This document shows positions 10,431 to 20,259 of a stretch of DNA of 64,000 nt, one piece after another. The position numbers and the translations under genes were made by a program. The notes beneath the pieces were generated by a model. The model had not been told where the DNA came from. It worked only from the letters and a program-made list of their open reading frames with translations, and made no database searches. The DNA is from Candidatus Latescibacterota bacterium. Its GTDB lineage: Bacteria; Krumholzibacteriota; Krumholzibacteriia; LZORAL124-64-63. The stretch's first letter is position 1; every line of letters starts with the position of its first letter. Location of the stretch: assembly GCA_030658975.1 (NCBI GenBank), contig JAUSBL010000002.1:1-64000 (forward strand), written 5' to 3'.

Positions 10431-10465
10431 GCGCGGGAGGGGCCGGCCGCCGTCCCCTCCCGCGC
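10431..10465. terminator. Hairpin between convergent genes
   Basis: gcgcgggagggg...cccctcccgcgc, 12-bp perfect stem between the 10424(+) and 10489(-) stops. Confidence 0.6.
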
Positions 10466-10488
10466 GTGTGCCTGCCGGGTTCAAACAC

Positions 10489-11559
10489 TCACCGATACAG
10501 GCTCTTGACCGCCCCCCAGCTCCGATCCTCGTTCGCCGCGGCCGTCGGTTGGAGGCCCGTCACCAACAGGTCGATCTCGTACTCGTAGGGCGTGGCGCCG
10601 GTGGGCGACATCGCACTGGCCGGCAGGATGTACAGCCGGACGACCGTGCCGGGATCCACAGCCACGTCGAAGCTGCCGGGTTCGCCGCGGCCGCCGTGCG
10701 CCGTGGCCAGGATATCCGGGTCGGAGCAGTCGTCGGACATCAGCGCCAGGACGGAGGTCGTCCAGTCGGCGTCGAACTCGCAGTGCAGCGATCCTTCCGG
10801 TCCCACCGTCACTTCCAGCCAGTCGGTGTCGAAGTCGAGCCCGTCGGTCCCGATGCGCCAGCCGGACTTCACGCACATGTGGACGGCTCCGTCGAGACCG
10901 CCGGCCAGCTCCTGGAAGAGCAACGACGAGGTGTTGCAGCCGCTGTTGTAGAGGTCCTGCGTGCCGTTCGCCAGGGGGGGCTCCCCCTCGGCCCGGATGC
11001 CGGGCGGGCAGTCCATGTCGTAGAACGAAGCCGCGTCGACGTCGAGCACGTAGTCGCCGGCGTCGTCGTCGTAGCCGTCGATCACGATGTAGTAGGTCGT
11101 CAGGCCCGAGAGTTCGAGAAATTCGATCTTCGACGCGAACGGCAGGCAGGCCGGATCGCCCGGCATGTAGAAATCGTCGCTGCACGCGACGACCTCGCCG
11201 GTGTCGTCGTAGACGAAGACCTTGGTGTCGTAGTCCGAGTGGCAGAGGTCGATCGAGATCGGGCCGCTCGAAGTCGGCGTGTAGGTGTAGACCACGTCGG
11301 GCGACTGGCTGCCTTCGAAGGGGCAGGCCTCGTCGTAGTCGTCGACGGCGCCGAGCGTCGTGCCGCTGTCCGAGTACGGCAGCGAGAGGATCTCCACGGC
11401 GGTCGCCATCGTGTCGCCGCCGACCCGCGACGAGGCGGGCGCGGGGGCGGTCGGTCCGCCGCCGTGGCGGGGCTTGGCGGAGAACGGGTCGGCGGCGGCC
11501 GGGGCGGCCATGGCCGCGCCGATCAGCAGCAGGGCGGGCAGCAGCAGCTTCGCATGCAT
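10489..11559 (-). CDS. Secreted PPC-like protein with C-terminal RSWGAVKSLYR tail
   Basis: Signal peptide MHAKLLLPALLLIGAAMAAPAAA; VGGDTMATAVEILSLPYSDSGTTLGAVDDYDEACPFEGSQSPDVVYTYTP; paralog of 11657..12709. Confidence 0.8.
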   Translation of the reverse strand: MHAKLLLPALLLIGAAMAAPAAADPFSAKPRHGGGPTAPAPASSRVGGDTMATAVEILSLPYSDSGTTLGAVDDYDEACPFEGSQSPDVVYTYTPTSSGPISIDLCHSDYDTKVFVYDDTGEVVACSDDFYMPGDPACLPFASKIEFLELSGLTTYYIVIDGYDDDAGDYVLDVDAASFYDMDCPPGIRAEGEPPLANGTQDLYNSGCNTSSLLFQELAGGLDGAVHMCVKSGWRIGTDGLDFDTDWLEVTVGPEGSLHCEFDADWTTSVLALMSDDCSDPDILATAHGGRGEPGSFDVAVDPGTVVRLYILPASAMSPTGATPYEYEIDLLVTGLQPTAAANEDRSWGAVKSLYR

Positions 11560-11656
11560 CGTTCTCTCCTGTTCGAGATGGTCCCTGGCGAACGAACAGC
11601 CCGATCCCGGCCGTCGGTGTAACGGGGTCCAGCGATACCGAGTGGCCCGGCCGGAC

Positions 11657-12709
11657 CTACCGGTACGCGGCCTTGATCTCACCCCAGCTCGACGCCTCGT
11701 TCGCCGTGGTCGTCGCCTGGCCCGTCACGGTCAGGTGGAGGTCGTACTCCAGGGGCAGGATGAAGCCGGGATCGACTTCGGGCGACGGGGACAGCACGAT
11801 CCACACCGGCGTGCCCGGGGCGAGCGGGATGTCCAGCACGGCGACCTCGCCTGGTACCGCCGCGACGAAGCCGTAGTACTCGGCGAACTCGCAGCTGGTC
11901 GCCAGCACGACGAGCTCCGATGGCCACTCCGTCACCAGTTCGCAGTGGAGCTGCCCGTCTGGACCGACGGCGGTCGCGATCCAATCGAATTCGCGCGCGC
12001 TGCCGCCGGGGATGCCGTTCCAGCCGGAGCGGAAGCAGGCGAAGGTCGTGCCGGCGGGGTCGATGCCGAGCTTCTGGAAGCGGGCCGGCGGGTTCGCGCA
12101 GAAGCAGCCGCAGTTGTACGCGTCGTCGATCCCGTACACCATCGGCGGCTCGCCTTCGACCTGGGCGCCGTCGGGGCAGTCCAGCTCGGGGCTGTCGGTG
12201 ACGGACACCGACAGGGCGTAGTCGCCGCTGTTGCCGCCGTAGCCGTCGATGATGATGTAGTAGGGGATGCCAGCCTCGAGCAGCAGGACGTCGATCCGCG
12301 AGTCCAGCCCGCTGCACGGCGTTTCCGCGTAGGGGTTGTCGTCGTTGCAGGCCACCAGGTTCCGCAGGTAGTCGTAGACGAAAACGCGGGTGTCGTAGCC
12401 CGAGCCGCAGAGGTCGATTGCGACGTACGTGTCGAACGACTGCTTGATGGCGTAGACCACGTCCGGCGAATCGCTGCCGTCCCAGGGGCAGATCTCGTCG
12501 TAGTCGTTGTTCGCACCGGCGGTGGAGCCCGTGTCGGCGTAGGGCAGCGTGAAGATGCCCACGGCGGTCTCGATGGTGTCGCCGCCGATGCGCGGGACGG
12601 CGGTCGGCGTCCCCGGCGCCGCGAGCCGCGTCTTGGCGGGTGCTGCGGGGCCGGCCGCGGCCGCGGCCGCGAGGAACAGGACCGTGCAGGCGAGGGCTGT
12701 CGTTTTCAT
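11657..12709 (-). CDS. Secreted PPC-like protein with C-terminal SSWGEIKAAYR tail
   Basis: Signal peptide; IGGDTIETAVGIFTLPYADTGSTAGANNDYDEICPWDGSDSPDVVYAIK; tandem paralog of 10489..11559. Confidence 0.8.
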   Translation of the reverse strand: MKTTALACTVLFLAAAAAAGPAAPAKTRLAAPGTPTAVPRIGGDTIETAVGIFTLPYADTGSTAGANNDYDEICPWDGSDSPDVVYAIKQSFDTYVAIDLCGSGYDTRVFVYDYLRNLVACNDDNPYAETPCSGLDSRIDVLLLEAGIPYYIIIDGYGGNSGDYALSVSVTDSPELDCPDGAQVEGEPPMVYGIDDAYNCGCFCANPPARFQKLGIDPAGTTFACFRSGWNGIPGGSAREFDWIATAVGPDGQLHCELVTEWPSELVVLATSCEFAEYYGFVAAVPGEVAVLDIPLAPGTPVWIVLSPSPEVDPGFILPLEYDLHLTVTGQATTTANEASSWGEIKAAYR

Positions 12710-12909
12710 CGCCGTGGCTCCTTCGTGGGCGACCGCGAGGATCGTACCACGGCGGCGGCGGGTGTCCAGAGCCCCATCGGAACGATCCGATTTTGTATTC
12801 TGGTTCTCAATGTGTTATCATTAATCAACTTTGGGGCGGATTCGCCCGCCGCCCCAATAGTCAGACCCGGCATCCGCCTGCCCGGATCCTCACCCGAAGG
12901 ACGTACCCG

Positions 12910-14919
12910 ATGACCCGCTTTCGCCCACTGCTCGCGCTCGCCGCCCTGTTGCTGTTCGCCGCACCCTGCCTGGCCCAGAGCCTGGATGTCGGCGGCTGGA
13001 AGCTCGAACAGGCGAACTCCGCCCAGACCTACACGATCCCGGCCGGCACCGTGGTGCCGGCGGGCGGTTACCTCATCGTGGCGCGCGACGCGACCGCGGC
13101 CGCGTTCGCGACCTACTACGGGGTCACCCTCGGCAGCAACGTGGTGTTCCTGAACTCGGCGGCCACGTTCCCCTTCATCAACGGGGACGAGACGTACACC
13201 CTGAGGAACGCGGCGAACGGCGTCGAGGACGGGCCTACCCCCGCGCTCACCAACGAGGTGCGCGCCTACCACCGGCTGGATCCCGAGGCATCGCCCTGGA
13301 CCGTCATCAACACCGCCCCGACCCCGGGCTCCGGTGTGGAGGCTCCCGACGCCGTGATGTCGGGCCTGGTGATCAGCGAAGCGAACAACCCCGCCAGCTA
13401 CGCCTACGAGTACATCGAGCTGTACTACGACGGCTCGACCGGCACCTCGAACCAGCACCCCGTCATCTCGTCGATCCAGCACGCACCCGTCGCCCCGTCC
13501 GACGGCGACGACGTCACGATCACCGCGACGGTCACCGACGCCGACGGCGCCGTCGACGTGGTCTGGTGCTGGTCGCGCACGGGCGCCGGCTCGTTCCTGC
13601 CCACGGTCATGACCGCCCAGGGCGGCGGCCAGTACGCCGCGACCTTCGCGAACCAGGTCGGCAACACGGTCCTGCAGTACTACGTCTGGGCGCGGGACGA
13701 CGAGGGCGCCGAGTCCCTGAACCCGGCCAACGCCCCGGCGGGCTACTTCTCCGTCGCGATCGAGGGCGTCGTGGTCGGCGGCAAGGTCGTCCTCTTCGAC
13801 CACATGCACGCCCAGGACGCCGGCTCCAACGGCAACTGGCGCGTGGACGACAACCATCCCAACCCGCTGCCGGCCACCCCGACGAGCGAAACCTCCTGGA
13901 GCGGCCAGCTGTCGAGCTGGGGCTACGAGCTCTGGCTCGCCGGCAACACCATCCGCAGCAACACCTCGGCGATCACGGCGGCCCAGCTGGCCGACGTCGA
14001 CCTGCTGGTGATCCCGGAGCCGCAGGCCCCGTTCACGGCGGCCGAGATCGAGGCCGTGCGCCAGTTCGTCTTCGCCGGCGGCTCGCTCTTCGTGGTGGCC
14101 GACCACAACGGCAGCGACCGCGACGGCGACGGCTGGGACAGCCCCAGCATCTTCGGCGGCTACTCCGTGCCGCACATCACGGTGCCCCCGACCAACGACA
14201 CCGAGACCTTCTGCGGCGCCCTCTTCGGTCTGCACTTCCACGTGAAGGACGAGGGCAACAACGCGATCACCGGCACCTTCGCCAACGTGAACGACGACCC
14301 GGCCAACCCGGTGATCCACGGCCCCTACGGCGAGGTGGCGGCCGTCATCTACCACGTCGGCAACGTGATGAGCCTGTGGCCGACCGCCAACCCCCACCTC
14401 TCGGACGTGGGCGCCCTGATCAGCAAGAACGAGGGCTCGCCCCACGTCGCCGCCTGGTCGCGCTACGGTCAGGGCAAGATCGTGGGCTACGGCGACTCCT
14501 CGAGCACCGCCGACGGCACCGACAGCGAATCCCACGAGAACAACTGGACCGAGGCCGGCTCGGACAACCGCGAGTTCTTCCTGAACGCCAGCGCCTGGCT
14601 GCTGGCCTCCGACGCCACCGCGGTCGGCGAGCTGCCGCTCAACCCGGGCCTCGACCTGCGGGTGCGGCCCAACCCGTTCAACCCGCAGACGAGCATCGCC
14701 TTCACGCTGCCGGCCGAGGGGCCCGCCCGCGTGGCCGTCTACGACCTGCAGGGACGCCTGGTGCGCACGCTGCACGAGGGCGACCTGGCCGCCGGTCCCC
14801 ACGCCCTGGCCTGGGACGGCCGCAACGACGGGGGGCGCGCCGCCGCCAGCGGCGTCTACCTCGTGCGGGCGGCGGGGGGCGGGTTCGTGAACATCACCAA
14901 GGCGGTCCTGGCGCGGTAG
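12910..14919 (+). CDS. Secreted lamin-tail-like / GATase-like protein with FlgD-like C-terminal domain
   Basis: Signal peptide; GWKLEQANSAQTYTIPAGTVVPAGGYLIVARDA (LTD-like); RPNPFNPQTSIAFTLPAEGPARVAVYDLQGRLVRTL...WDGRNDGGRAAASGVYLVRA. Confidence 0.85.
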   Translation: MTRFRPLLALAALLLFAAPCLAQSLDVGGWKLEQANSAQTYTIPAGTVVPAGGYLIVARDATAAAFATYYGVTLGSNVVFLNSAATFPFINGDETYTLRNAANGVEDGPTPALTNEVRAYHRLDPEASPWTVINTAPTPGSGVEAPDAVMSGLVISEANNPASYAYEYIELYYDGSTGTSNQHPVISSIQHAPVAPSDGDDVTITATVTDADGAVDVVWCWSRTGAGSFLPTVMTAQGGGQYAATFANQVGNTVLQYYVWARDDEGAESLNPANAPAGYFSVAIEGVVVGGKVVLFDHMHAQDAGSNGNWRVDDNHPNPLPATPTSETSWSGQLSSWGYELWLAGNTIRSNTSAITAAQLADVDLLVIPEPQAPFTAAEIEAVRQFVFAGGSLFVVADHNGSDRDGDGWDSPSIFGGYSVPHITVPPTNDTETFCGALFGLHFHVKDEGNNAITGTFANVNDDPANPVIHGPYGEVAAVIYHVGNVMSLWPTANPHLSDVGALISKNEGSPHVAAWSRYGQGKIVGYGDSSSTADGTDSESHENNWTEAGSDNREFFLNASAWLLASDATAVGELPLNPGLDLRVRPNPFNPQTSIAFTLPAEGPARVAVYDLQGRLVRTLHEGDLAAGPHALAWDGRNDGGRAAASGVYLVRAAGGGFVNITKAVLAR

Positions 14920-14937
14920 GCGCCGATCGGAGCGGCC

Positions 14938-15081
14938 ATGAGCGACGACGGGCACGGCGAGTCGCGCCCCCTGCGGTTCCGCCGCAAGCACGCGCGGCGC
15001 CGCAACAGCTGGCTGCTGTGGGCCGCCATCATCGCGCTGCTGCTGCTGCTGGCGGCGCGGTACGCGCTGACGGCACGCTGA
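14938..15081 (+). CDS. Small single-TM basic protein (47 aa)
   Basis: MSDDGHGESRPLRFRRKHARRRNSWLLWAAIIALLLLLAARYALTAR; read directly from sequence, below the ORF-track length cut-off. Confidence 0.45.
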   Translation: MSDDGHGESRPLRFRRKHARRRNSWLLWAAIIALLLLLAARYALTAR

Positions 15082-15197
15082 CGCGGCCGCGCGTTTTCGC
15101 CTTTTCACTCCTACCGGTGAAGAAACGCCCCCCCCGAACGTCATCCTGTCGTGACGACGGTGCCCGGCACGGGTAACCTCGGGAACGGGAGGGTGGC

Positions 15198-15713
15198 GTG
15201 GCGCAGGTACGGGACGACGGGTTCGCGCGGCTGGTCGAGCGGGATCTCGACCGGGTGCACCGTTTCCTGCACGGCCTGTTGCGGGACGAGGACCTCGCCC
15301 GCGACCTGACGCACGACACCTTCCTGCGGCTGCGGCGGTCTGCTCCCGCGGGGGACGACGGCCTGCCGACGGCGGCCTACGTCTTCGCCTGCGCGCGCCA
15401 CGCGGCGGTCGACCACTGGCGGCGGCTGCGCACGCGGCGAGACGCGGCGCCGCACCTGGCCGCCGATCCCGCCCCGCCGACCCCGACCGACGCCCCCCTG
15501 CACACCACCGAGCTGCGCGAAGCCCTGGACCGGGCCCTCGGCCTGCTGGACGAGGAGCACCGTGCGGTTTTCCTGCTGTCGGAAGTGGAAGGGCTGCGTT
15601 ACGCGGAGATCGCCGAAGCCCTGGGCATCCCGCCGGGCACCGTCGCCTCGCGCAAGCACCACGCGGTGCAGGACCTGCGCCGCGAACTCGAGAGGATGGG
15701 TCATGCGTTGTGA
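15198..15713 (+). CDS. ECF-family RNA polymerase sigma factor
   Basis: GTG start; DLTHDTFLRLRR (region 2), LLDEEHRAVFLLSEVEGLRYAEIAEALGIPPGTVASRKHHAVQDLR (region 4). Confidence 0.93.
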   Translation: MAQVRDDGFARLVERDLDRVHRFLHGLLRDEDLARDLTHDTFLRLRRSAPAGDDGLPTAAYVFACARHAAVDHWRRLRTRRDAAPHLAADPAPPTPTDAPLHTTELREALDRALGLLDEEHRAVFLLSEVEGLRYAEIAEALGIPPGTVASRKHHAVQDLRRELERMGHAL

Positions 15714-16134
15714 GGACGCGCGGGAACTGCTGACCGCTCGCGTCGACGGCGAGCTCGATGGCGTGCAGGCCGACGCCCTGGCCACGCACCTGGACGGGTG
15801 CGCCGCCTGTCGGGCGGAGTCGGCGCGGCGGACGCGGGAGCGGTCAGCGTGGCGGGAAGCCCTGGCGGGCGACCACACGCCGGACGACCTGCGGCGGCGG
15901 GTCCTGGCCGCGCCCGTGCCGGTGGCGTTGCCGCTCCTGCTGCGGCCGCTCGCCTGGGCGGCGGCCGCCGTGCTGGCGGTGCTGCTGATCGCGCCACCGC
16001 TCCTGCAGCGTCTCGGCGACGGCGATGCGACGCTGCGTCCCGCCGCCGTCACGCTGGTGCTCGACGGCGGCGACGTGGGACCGGCGACCGCGCTCGCGAC
16101 GGAGACCCTGAATCTCGGCGACAGCCCGTTCTAG
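15703..16134 (+). CDS. Zinc-finger anti-sigma factor
   Basis: Overlaps the sigma gene; CEDARELLTARVDGELDGVQADALATHLDGCAACRAE plus one TM segment. Confidence 0.9.
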   Translation: MRCEDARELLTARVDGELDGVQADALATHLDGCAACRAESARRTRERSAWREALAGDHTPDDLRRRVLAAPVPVALPLLLRPLAWAAAAVLAVLLIAPPLLQRLGDGDATLRPAAVTLVLDGGDVGPATALATETLNLGDSPF

Positions 16135-16145
16135 GAGGCGAGACG

Positions 16146-16916
16146 ATGACCACGATGCTCGAGACACGACGAGTCGCCGCGATGGCGGCCCTGCTCCTGA
16201 TCCTGGCGACCTCGTGCTGCGGCGCCGCCGAGGTGCGGCTGGCCGACGGCCGCACGCTCACCGGCACGCTGAGGCCGATCGACGACGCCACGTACCTGCT
16301 GCAGACCGACGACGCGCTCTTCGAGCTGGAGGGCAGCCAGATCCGCGAAGTCGACGGCCACCGCGAGCTGCCGCGGCCCGGGGAGACGCGCCTGGTGCGC
16401 TCCTCCTGCTACGAGGTCCTGCGCGCCGACGGCATCGCCGAGACCTGGAACACCATCCACGTCGAGAACGGCGGCCGCGCGCTTCAGACCCGCGTCGAGT
16501 GGGGCGTCGCCCCCCACGAGATGGAGACGTTCCGCACGCTGAAGGTCGTGGACCCCTGGGGCAACGCGCTGGCCCACCGTTTCGAGCCCCGGCCGGGCAG
16601 CGACGTCCAGAGCGTGATCGTCGAGCTCGCGGTGCCCGTCCTGCCAGGCGAGAGCGTCGAGCTGGCGACCAGCACGATCCGCCCGCGCAGCTCCGTCAGC
16701 GACGGCGACCTGTGGACCTGCACCTACCCCGGCGACTTCTCCGAAGACCGCCTCTACAGCCGCCTGCTGCGCCTGCCGCCGGGGGCCGAGGTCGTCTCGG
16801 TCGAACCCGAGGTCCGTGTCCACGAGCACGACGGCGCCTCGTTCGTGAACTGGCGGCGCTACTACCCGAAGGGGTCGACGTACCCGCTGACGGTGAAGTA
16901 CCGGCTGCCGGGCTGA
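16146..16916 (+). CDS. Secreted protein of unknown function, third gene of ECF operon
   Basis: Signal peptide MAALLLILATSCCGAAEV; LADGRTLTGTLRPIDDATYLLQTDDALFELEGSQIREVDG. Confidence 0.75.
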   Translation: MTTMLETRRVAAMAALLLILATSCCGAAEVRLADGRTLTGTLRPIDDATYLLQTDDALFELEGSQIREVDGHRELPRPGETRLVRSSCYEVLRADGIAETWNTIHVENGGRALQTRVEWGVAPHEMETFRTLKVVDPWGNALAHRFEPRPGSDVQSVIVELAVPVLPGESVELATSTIRPRSSVSDGDLWTCTYPGDFSEDRLYSRLLRLPPGAEVVSVEPEVRVHEHDGASFVNWRRYYPKGSTYPLTVKYRLPG

Positions 16917-16942
16917 CCGGGCCGATGCCGGGAGGGTCGGAT

Positions 16943-16978
16943 CGCGATGCCGGCGCCGGTCGCCGGCATCGCGTTTTT
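16943..16978 (+). terminator. Rho-independent terminator
   Basis: cgcgatgccggcg-ccggt-cgccggcatcgcg followed by tttttct. Confidence 0.85.
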
Positions 16979-17098
16979 CTTCCCATGACGAGGCGATCAT
17001 GTATCATCGGCGCCATGCACGAACCCGCCCCCGCCATCGGGGAGGATCCACCGACCATCACCCGATCCCATGGTCTTCCACGGAGGGAAGGTACCGCC

Positions 17099-20000
17099 AT
17101 GCCGCGCCTCACGATGTTCGCCGTCGCGCTCGCCGTCCTGCTCCCGGCGGCAGGCGACGTCCTGGCCATCGACTGGGATTGTCCCGACGACACCCGGCAC
17201 CTGAGGTGGACGGCGTCGCTGCCGCTGGGGTACGGCGCCCGCGACCTCGCGATCGTCGGTGCGACGGCCTGGGTCGCGGGCGGCGACGGCAGCCTCTACG
17301 CGGTCGACGTCGCCGACCCGCTGGCGCCGGCGGTCGTCGGCAGCCTCTTCACCGGCGGCGCCGCGATCGCGGTCGTCGCGCGCGACGGCTTCGCCTACGT
17401 CGCCGGCGGCGACGAGGGCCTGCAGATCGTCGACGTGGGCGACCCCCTCGCGCCGGCGCTCGCCGGTTCGCTCGACCTGCCCGGCTACTGCGAGAACCTG
17501 GTCCTGGACGGCGGCTGCGCGCTGGTGGCCGCGGGCGACCAGGGCCTGCTGATCGTCGATGTCTCCGATCCGGCGGCTCCCGCGCTGCTGGGCTCCGTCG
17601 CCACGTCCGGCTGGGCGCTGAACGTAGCCGCGGCGGGGACCTGGGCCTACATCGCCGATGCGTCAGGAAGACTGCAGGCGGTGGACCTCGCCGACCCGTC
17701 CGCGCCCGTGCTCGCCGGCTGGGCGGAGACCCCCGAGTCGCCGCAGGACGTCGCGATCGCCGGCGGCCGCGCCTTCGTGGCCTGCGGCGCCGCGGGCGTG
17801 GCGGTCTACGATCTCGCCGATCCCGCCGCGCCGGTGCTGATCGAGGTGACCGGCGTGCCGGGCCAGGCCCGCGCGTTGCTCATGGAAATCGACCTGTGCT
17901 GGGTCGCCGCGGGAACCGGGGGCGCCTGCGCCGTCTCGACGGCCGATCCTGCTGCGCTGCAGGTCCTGCTCGGCCTGGACACGCCGGGGGACACGCGGGC
18001 CGTGGCGCTGGGGGACGCCCACGTCTTGCTGATCGACGAGACCGGCGGGCTGCAGGTGCTGGCGCGGTGGCGGACGGCGGATCCGCAGATCGTCGGGCAG
18101 CTCCTGTTCCCTTCGTTGGGCATCTTCGGGGTCACGGCGTTCGGCGAGAACTACGCGCTCGCCGGCGGCGGTTATGCGGGGCTTCTCGTCATCGACACCA
18201 CCGTCGCCTCATCGCCTACCGTGGTGGCGACGGCCGACACGCCGGGCATGGCGGAGTACGTCTTCGTGGCAGGCGATCTGGCCTACATCGCCGACAGAGG
18301 CGCGGGCCTAGCCATCGTTGACCTCTCCGATCCGCTGTCGCCGACGCTGTTATCATCGATCGACACACCCTACTCAGCCACGCGAGTCGTGGTCGAAGGC
18401 GATCTGGCTTATGTCTCGGACATGAACGGCCTGCAGATCATCGACGTGAGCGATCCAGTCAACCCATTCAACGTCGGTTCCCTCACCGGTCGTTGTGATG
18501 CCCTGGAGACTGTTATCCATGGCAATTATGCCTACGTCGAAAGTTCGCCCGAGAGCCTGCAGGTGATCGACGTGAGCGACCCCGCCCTCCCGCGCATCGT
18601 CGAGTCGATCCGGATCCGGTACTTGTCCGCAATCGCGAACGACGGGCCGTGGCTGTATCTCGGTACGGGCAACAGCCAAGGTCCGAACTTCTTCATCATG
18701 GACACCACAGACCCCACGCATCCAGTCCAGGTGTCGAGTCTCGATGCGGGTCGGTGCGTGACCGACATCGACCTGACCGGCGGCATCGCCTGGCTGGCCG
18801 GAGGCATGGACCTGGTGGCCGTGAACGTCAGCGACCCGGCGGCGCCGATGATCATGGACCGGGCGCCGACTTCCAATTACCTCCTTTACCTCGACGTGGC
18901 AGGCGACCGCGCCTACGCGACCCACAGCTACGGGACCGGGGAATTCCGCCTCGTCGTCGCCGACCTCAACCTCGGCACCACCCTGCCGACGACCCTCGCC
19001 ACCCTCGACATCCCCGGCGACGCCCGCGCCGTCGAGCTCGCCGGCGACTACGCCTTCGTCGCCGACGGCTACGACGGGCTGCAGGTGCTGGACGTCGGCG
19101 ACCCGTCGGCGCCCGTCCTGGTCGCCTCGGCCGACACGCCGGACTTCGCCCACGGTCTGGACGTCGCCGACGGCCACGCCTACTTGGCCGACTTCGGTTC
19201 CGGCCTGCAGGTCTTCGACGTCGGCGACCCGTCGGCGCCGGCCCTCGTCGGCGCGGTCGACCTGCCCGGCGAGACCCTGGGCGTGGCGGTCGCCGGCGGC
19301 TACGCCTACGCGGGGTGCGGACCCGCCGGCCTGTTCGTCGTCGACGTGAGCGATCCCGCGCTGCCACAGGTCGTCGGCGCCGTGGACACGCCCGACTGGG
19401 CGACGGGCGTGGGCTGCTTCGGCGATTACGTCTACGTGGCCGACGGGCACAGCGGCCTGTTCGTCATCGACGTCGCCGATCCCGCGTCGCCCGCGATCGT
19501 CGGCAGCCTGGACCTGCCCGAGGCCGCCGTCGACCTGGAGGTGCGGTGGCCGCTGGTCTACGTCGCCGGCCACTGGGCCGGCCTGTTGATCGTGGACGTG
19601 AGCGACCCGGCCGCGCCGCACGTCGTGGGCTCGTACGACACCCCGGACATCGCGCGCGACGTCGTGGTGGCCGGCGGCTACGCCTACGTGGCCGAGGAGA
19701 CCGGCAGCGTGCAGGTGATCGACATCACCCAGCCGACGGCGCCGACGTTCGTGGCCGGGCTGACGGCGCCGCCGATCTCCTACGGCATCGCCACCGCCGG
19801 CGACCTGGTGATGGTCGCCTGCGGCGAGGCCGGCGTGGTCACGGCCCGGCGTCAGTGCCTGGCGGACGTCACCGCGACTCCCGAAGCGAGTCCGCCTCGG
19901 CCGGTGCGCTTCGCCAGCCCGTACCCGAACCCGTTCAACCCGCGCACGACCCTGTCGTTCGCGCTCGAGGCCCCCGGGATGGTCGAACTGACGGTCCACG

Positions 20001-20176
20001 ACCTCGCCGGCCGCGAAGTGGCGCGCCTGGTCGACGGGCTGCGCCCCGCCGGGATCGGTTCGGCCGTCTGGTCGGGTCGCGACGCGCAGGGCCGCTCGGT
20101 TCCCTCGGGCGTCTACGTGGCGAGGCTCGAGGCGGCGGGCGTCGTCGCGACGCACAAGCTCGTCCTGCTGAAGTAG
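17099..20176 (+). CDS. Secreted LVIVD-repeat beta-propeller protein with FlgD-like C-terminal domain
   Basis: Repeated blocks such as YVAGGDEGLQIVDVGDPLAPALAGSLDLPG / LLIVDVSDPAAPALLGS; C-terminus SPYPNPFNPRTTLSFALEAPGMVELTVHDLAGREVARLVDG...GRDAQGRSVPSGVYVARL. Confidence 0.93.
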   Translation: MPRLTMFAVALAVLLPAAGDVLAIDWDCPDDTRHLRWTASLPLGYGARDLAIVGATAWVAGGDGSLYAVDVADPLAPAVVGSLFTGGAAIAVVARDGFAYVAGGDEGLQIVDVGDPLAPALAGSLDLPGYCENLVLDGGCALVAAGDQGLLIVDVSDPAAPALLGSVATSGWALNVAAAGTWAYIADASGRLQAVDLADPSAPVLAGWAETPESPQDVAIAGGRAFVACGAAGVAVYDLADPAAPVLIEVTGVPGQARALLMEIDLCWVAAGTGGACAVSTADPAALQVLLGLDTPGDTRAVALGDAHVLLIDETGGLQVLARWRTADPQIVGQLLFPSLGIFGVTAFGENYALAGGGYAGLLVIDTTVASSPTVVATADTPGMAEYVFVAGDLAYIADRGAGLAIVDLSDPLSPTLLSSIDTPYSATRVVVEGDLAYVSDMNGLQIIDVSDPVNPFNVGSLTGRCDALETVIHGNYAYVESSPESLQVIDVSDPALPRIVESIRIRYLSAIANDGPWLYLGTGNSQGPNFFIMDTTDPTHPVQVSSLDAGRCVTDIDLTGGIAWLAGGMDLVAVNVSDPAAPMIMDRAPTSNYLLYLDVAGDRAYATHSYGTGEFRLVVADLNLGTTLPTTLATLDIPGDARAVELAGDYAFVADGYDGLQVLDVGDPSAPVLVASADTPDFAHGLDVADGHAYLADFGSGLQVFDVGDPSAPALVGAVDLPGETLGVAVAGGYAYAGCGPAGLFVVDVSDPALPQVVGAVDTPDWATGVGCFGDYVYVADGHSGLFVIDVADPASPAIVGSLDLPEAAVDLEVRWPLVYVAGHWAGLLIVDVSDPAAPHVVGSYDTPDIARDVVVAGGYAYVAEETGSVQVIDITQPTAPTFVAGLTAPPISYGIATAGDLVMVACGEAGVVTARRQCLADVTATPEASPPRPVRFASPYPNPFNPRTTLSFALEAPGMVELTVHDLAGREVARLVDGLRPAGIGSAVWSGRDAQGRSVPSGVYVARLEAAGVVATHKLVLLK

Positions 20177-20259
20177 CCGCTCCCGCGCGTGACAAGCGGC
20201 CCGCGGCGGACGATATTGGGGGGACGGACGACCAGCCATCCCCCCAGAGGACGAAACCC

